64,000 nucleotides of DNA from assembly GCA_900553815.1 (NCBI GenBank), contig USEY01000003.1, positions 1-64,000 of the forward strand, in the 5' to 3' direction. This document shows, one piece after another, positions 63,238 to 64,000 of this stretch. Position numbers and translations under genes: made by a program. Positions within the stretch are counted from its first letter, which is position 1; each line of letters starts with the position of its first letter. This DNA comes from an uncultured Bacteroides sp. Lineage in GTDB: Bacteria; Bacteroidota; Bacteroidia; Bacteroidales; Bacteroidaceae. Below the pieces are notes generated by a model that saw only the letters and a list, made by a program, of their open reading frames with translations, was not told the DNA's origin and ran no database searches.

Positions 63238-63951
63238 ATGGCAACAACTTACAAAAGAATTTTACTGAAGCTCAGCGGCGAGAGCCTGATGGGCGAAAAG
63301 CAGTATGGCATTGACGAGAAACGCCTGGCGCAGTATGCCGAGCAAATCAAGGAAATACACGAGATGGGCGTGCAGATAGGCATCGTCATCGGTGGCGGCA
63401 ACATCTTCCGCGGACTGAGCGGGGCTTCGAAAGGCTTCGACCGCGTGAAGGGCGACCAGATGGGCATGTTGGCAACGGTCATCAACAGCCTGGCGCTGAG
63501 CTCGGCACTGGTGGCTGCCGGAGTGAAGGCACGTGTGCTGACAGCCGTACGCATGGAACCCATCGGCGAGTTCTACAGCAAGTGGAAAGCCATTGAGTGC
63601 ATGGAGGCAGGCGAAGTGGTCATCATGTCGGCAGGCACGGGCAACCCGTTCTTCACCACCGACACCGGCTCCTCGCTGCGCGGCATCGAGATTGAGGCCG
63701 ACGTCATGCTGAAGGGTACCCGCGTGGACGGCATCTACACCGCCGACCCGGAGAAAGACCCTACGGCTACGAAGTTCCACGACATCACCTACGACGAGGT
63801 GCTGCGCCGCGGCCTGAAGGTGATGGACCTGACCGCCACCTGCATGTGCAAGGAGAACAACCTGCCCATCATCGTCTTTGACATGGACACCGTGGGCAAC
63901 CTCAGGAAAGTGATTGCAGGCGAAGAGATTGGCACCCTGGTGCACAACTAA
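63238..63951 (+). CDS. pyrH: UMP kinase
   Basis: A 237-residue amino-acid-kinase-fold enzyme that phosphorylates UMP to UDP. Typical segments are KRILLKLSGESLMG, GIVIGGGNIFRG, GDQMGMLATVIN, GTGNPFFTTDT and DGIYTADPEKDP. Complete and of normal length. Confidence 0.97.
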   Translation: MATTYKRILLKLSGESLMGEKQYGIDEKRLAQYAEQIKEIHEMGVQIGIVIGGGNIFRGLSGASKGFDRVKGDQMGMLATVINSLALSSALVAAGVKARVLTAVRMEPIGEFYSKWKAIECMEAGEVVIMSAGTGNPFFTTDTGSSLRGIEIEADVMLKGTRVDGIYTADPEKDPTATKFHDITYDEVLRRGLKVMDLTATCMCKENNLPIIVFDMDTVGNLRKVIAGEEIGTLVHN

Positions 63952-63953
63952 TG

Positions 63954-64000
63954 CTAGCCGAGGCCGAAGCAAAAGTTCACACCCAGACTGATGTTCAGTT
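63954..64000 (-). CDS. C-terminal end of an unidentified, possibly outer-membrane, protein
   Basis: On the minus strand the last 14 codons of a reading frame enter from the window edge, LNISLGVNFCFGLG, then TAG at 63954-63956. The alternating hydrophobic pattern and terminal aromatic residues resemble the last strand of an outer-membrane barrel. It would converge on pyrH with 2 bp between the stops. Too short for identification. Confidence 0.35.
   Translation of the reverse strand, partial: LNISLGVNFCFGLG

Noticed and set aside
1..64000. tRNA or rRNA genes
   Set aside because: No cloverleaf-like segment with TTCGANNC context or rRNA core sequence was recognised in the intergenic stretches.

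Overview
The window looks like chromosomal DNA of a gut Bacteroides-type organism (Bacteroidales). The evidence is SusC/SusD pairs with their own AraC regulator and glycoside hydrolases, a folate-dependent histidine degradation operon, PorX/PorW homologues, HU-like proteins of a Bacteroidetes type, and promoters of the Bacteroides form (TTTG, 19-21 bp, TAnnTTTG). No rRNA, tRNA, CRISPR array or complete insertion sequence was seen.

Layout. 1-21.4 kb: a polysaccharide utilisation locus, mostly on the minus strand: GH3, GH2, AraC, CE7 esterase, GH5 mannanase, SusC, SusD, a TIG-domain surface glycan-binding protein and a second, truncated SusC. An aldo/keto reductase and a GH97 enzyme follow on the plus strand. 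The enzyme set suggests acetylated galacto/glucomannan: the surface proteins bind and import, GH5 cuts the backbone, CE7 removes acetyl groups, and GH2/GH3/GH97 trim the oligosaccharides. A shared 13-bp motif lies at a nearly fixed distance from three of its promoters. 21.4-23.1 kb: a cluster of palindromic repeats, an HU/Ig-fold protein and a 23-bp tandem array. 23.1-29.6 kb: complete hutH-fchA-hutI-ftcD-hutU operon. 30-38.5 kb: small exported proteins, a membrane-anchored MutS-like ATPase, birA, mmcQ/yjbR, yraN, a small RHH-like protein, tadA, and a psd-pssA-DUF4834 operon. 38.8-42.6 kb: dnaE. 43.3-47.2 kb: a decayed RND efflux/LytTR locus with internal deletions, a frameshift and nonsense codons. 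47.5-57 kb: thioredoxin, small conserved proteins, tsaE, porX, porW, a metal ABC permease, a MATE exporter and a second HU-like protein. 57.8-59.7 kb: two paralogous outer-membrane proteins. 59.7-62.9 kb: a putative metal-sensing AraC regulator with a CxxC (HMA-like) N-terminus followed by a copper P-type ATPase that carries a CopZ-like domain at its C-terminus. 63.2 kb: pyrH, then the end of a further gene.

The most unusual feature is in the intergenic DNA. At least seven gaps carry short arrays of imperfect dyads repeated with a strict 22- or 23-bp period. The arrays have different sequences but the same design. The two 23-bp arrays each lie 5' of one of the two HU-like genes, whose proteins both end in GGGGSMG. 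One of them appears to start right at a predicted transcription start, so it would form a chain of hairpins in the mRNA leader. Two further palindromic repeat families occur at two loci each.
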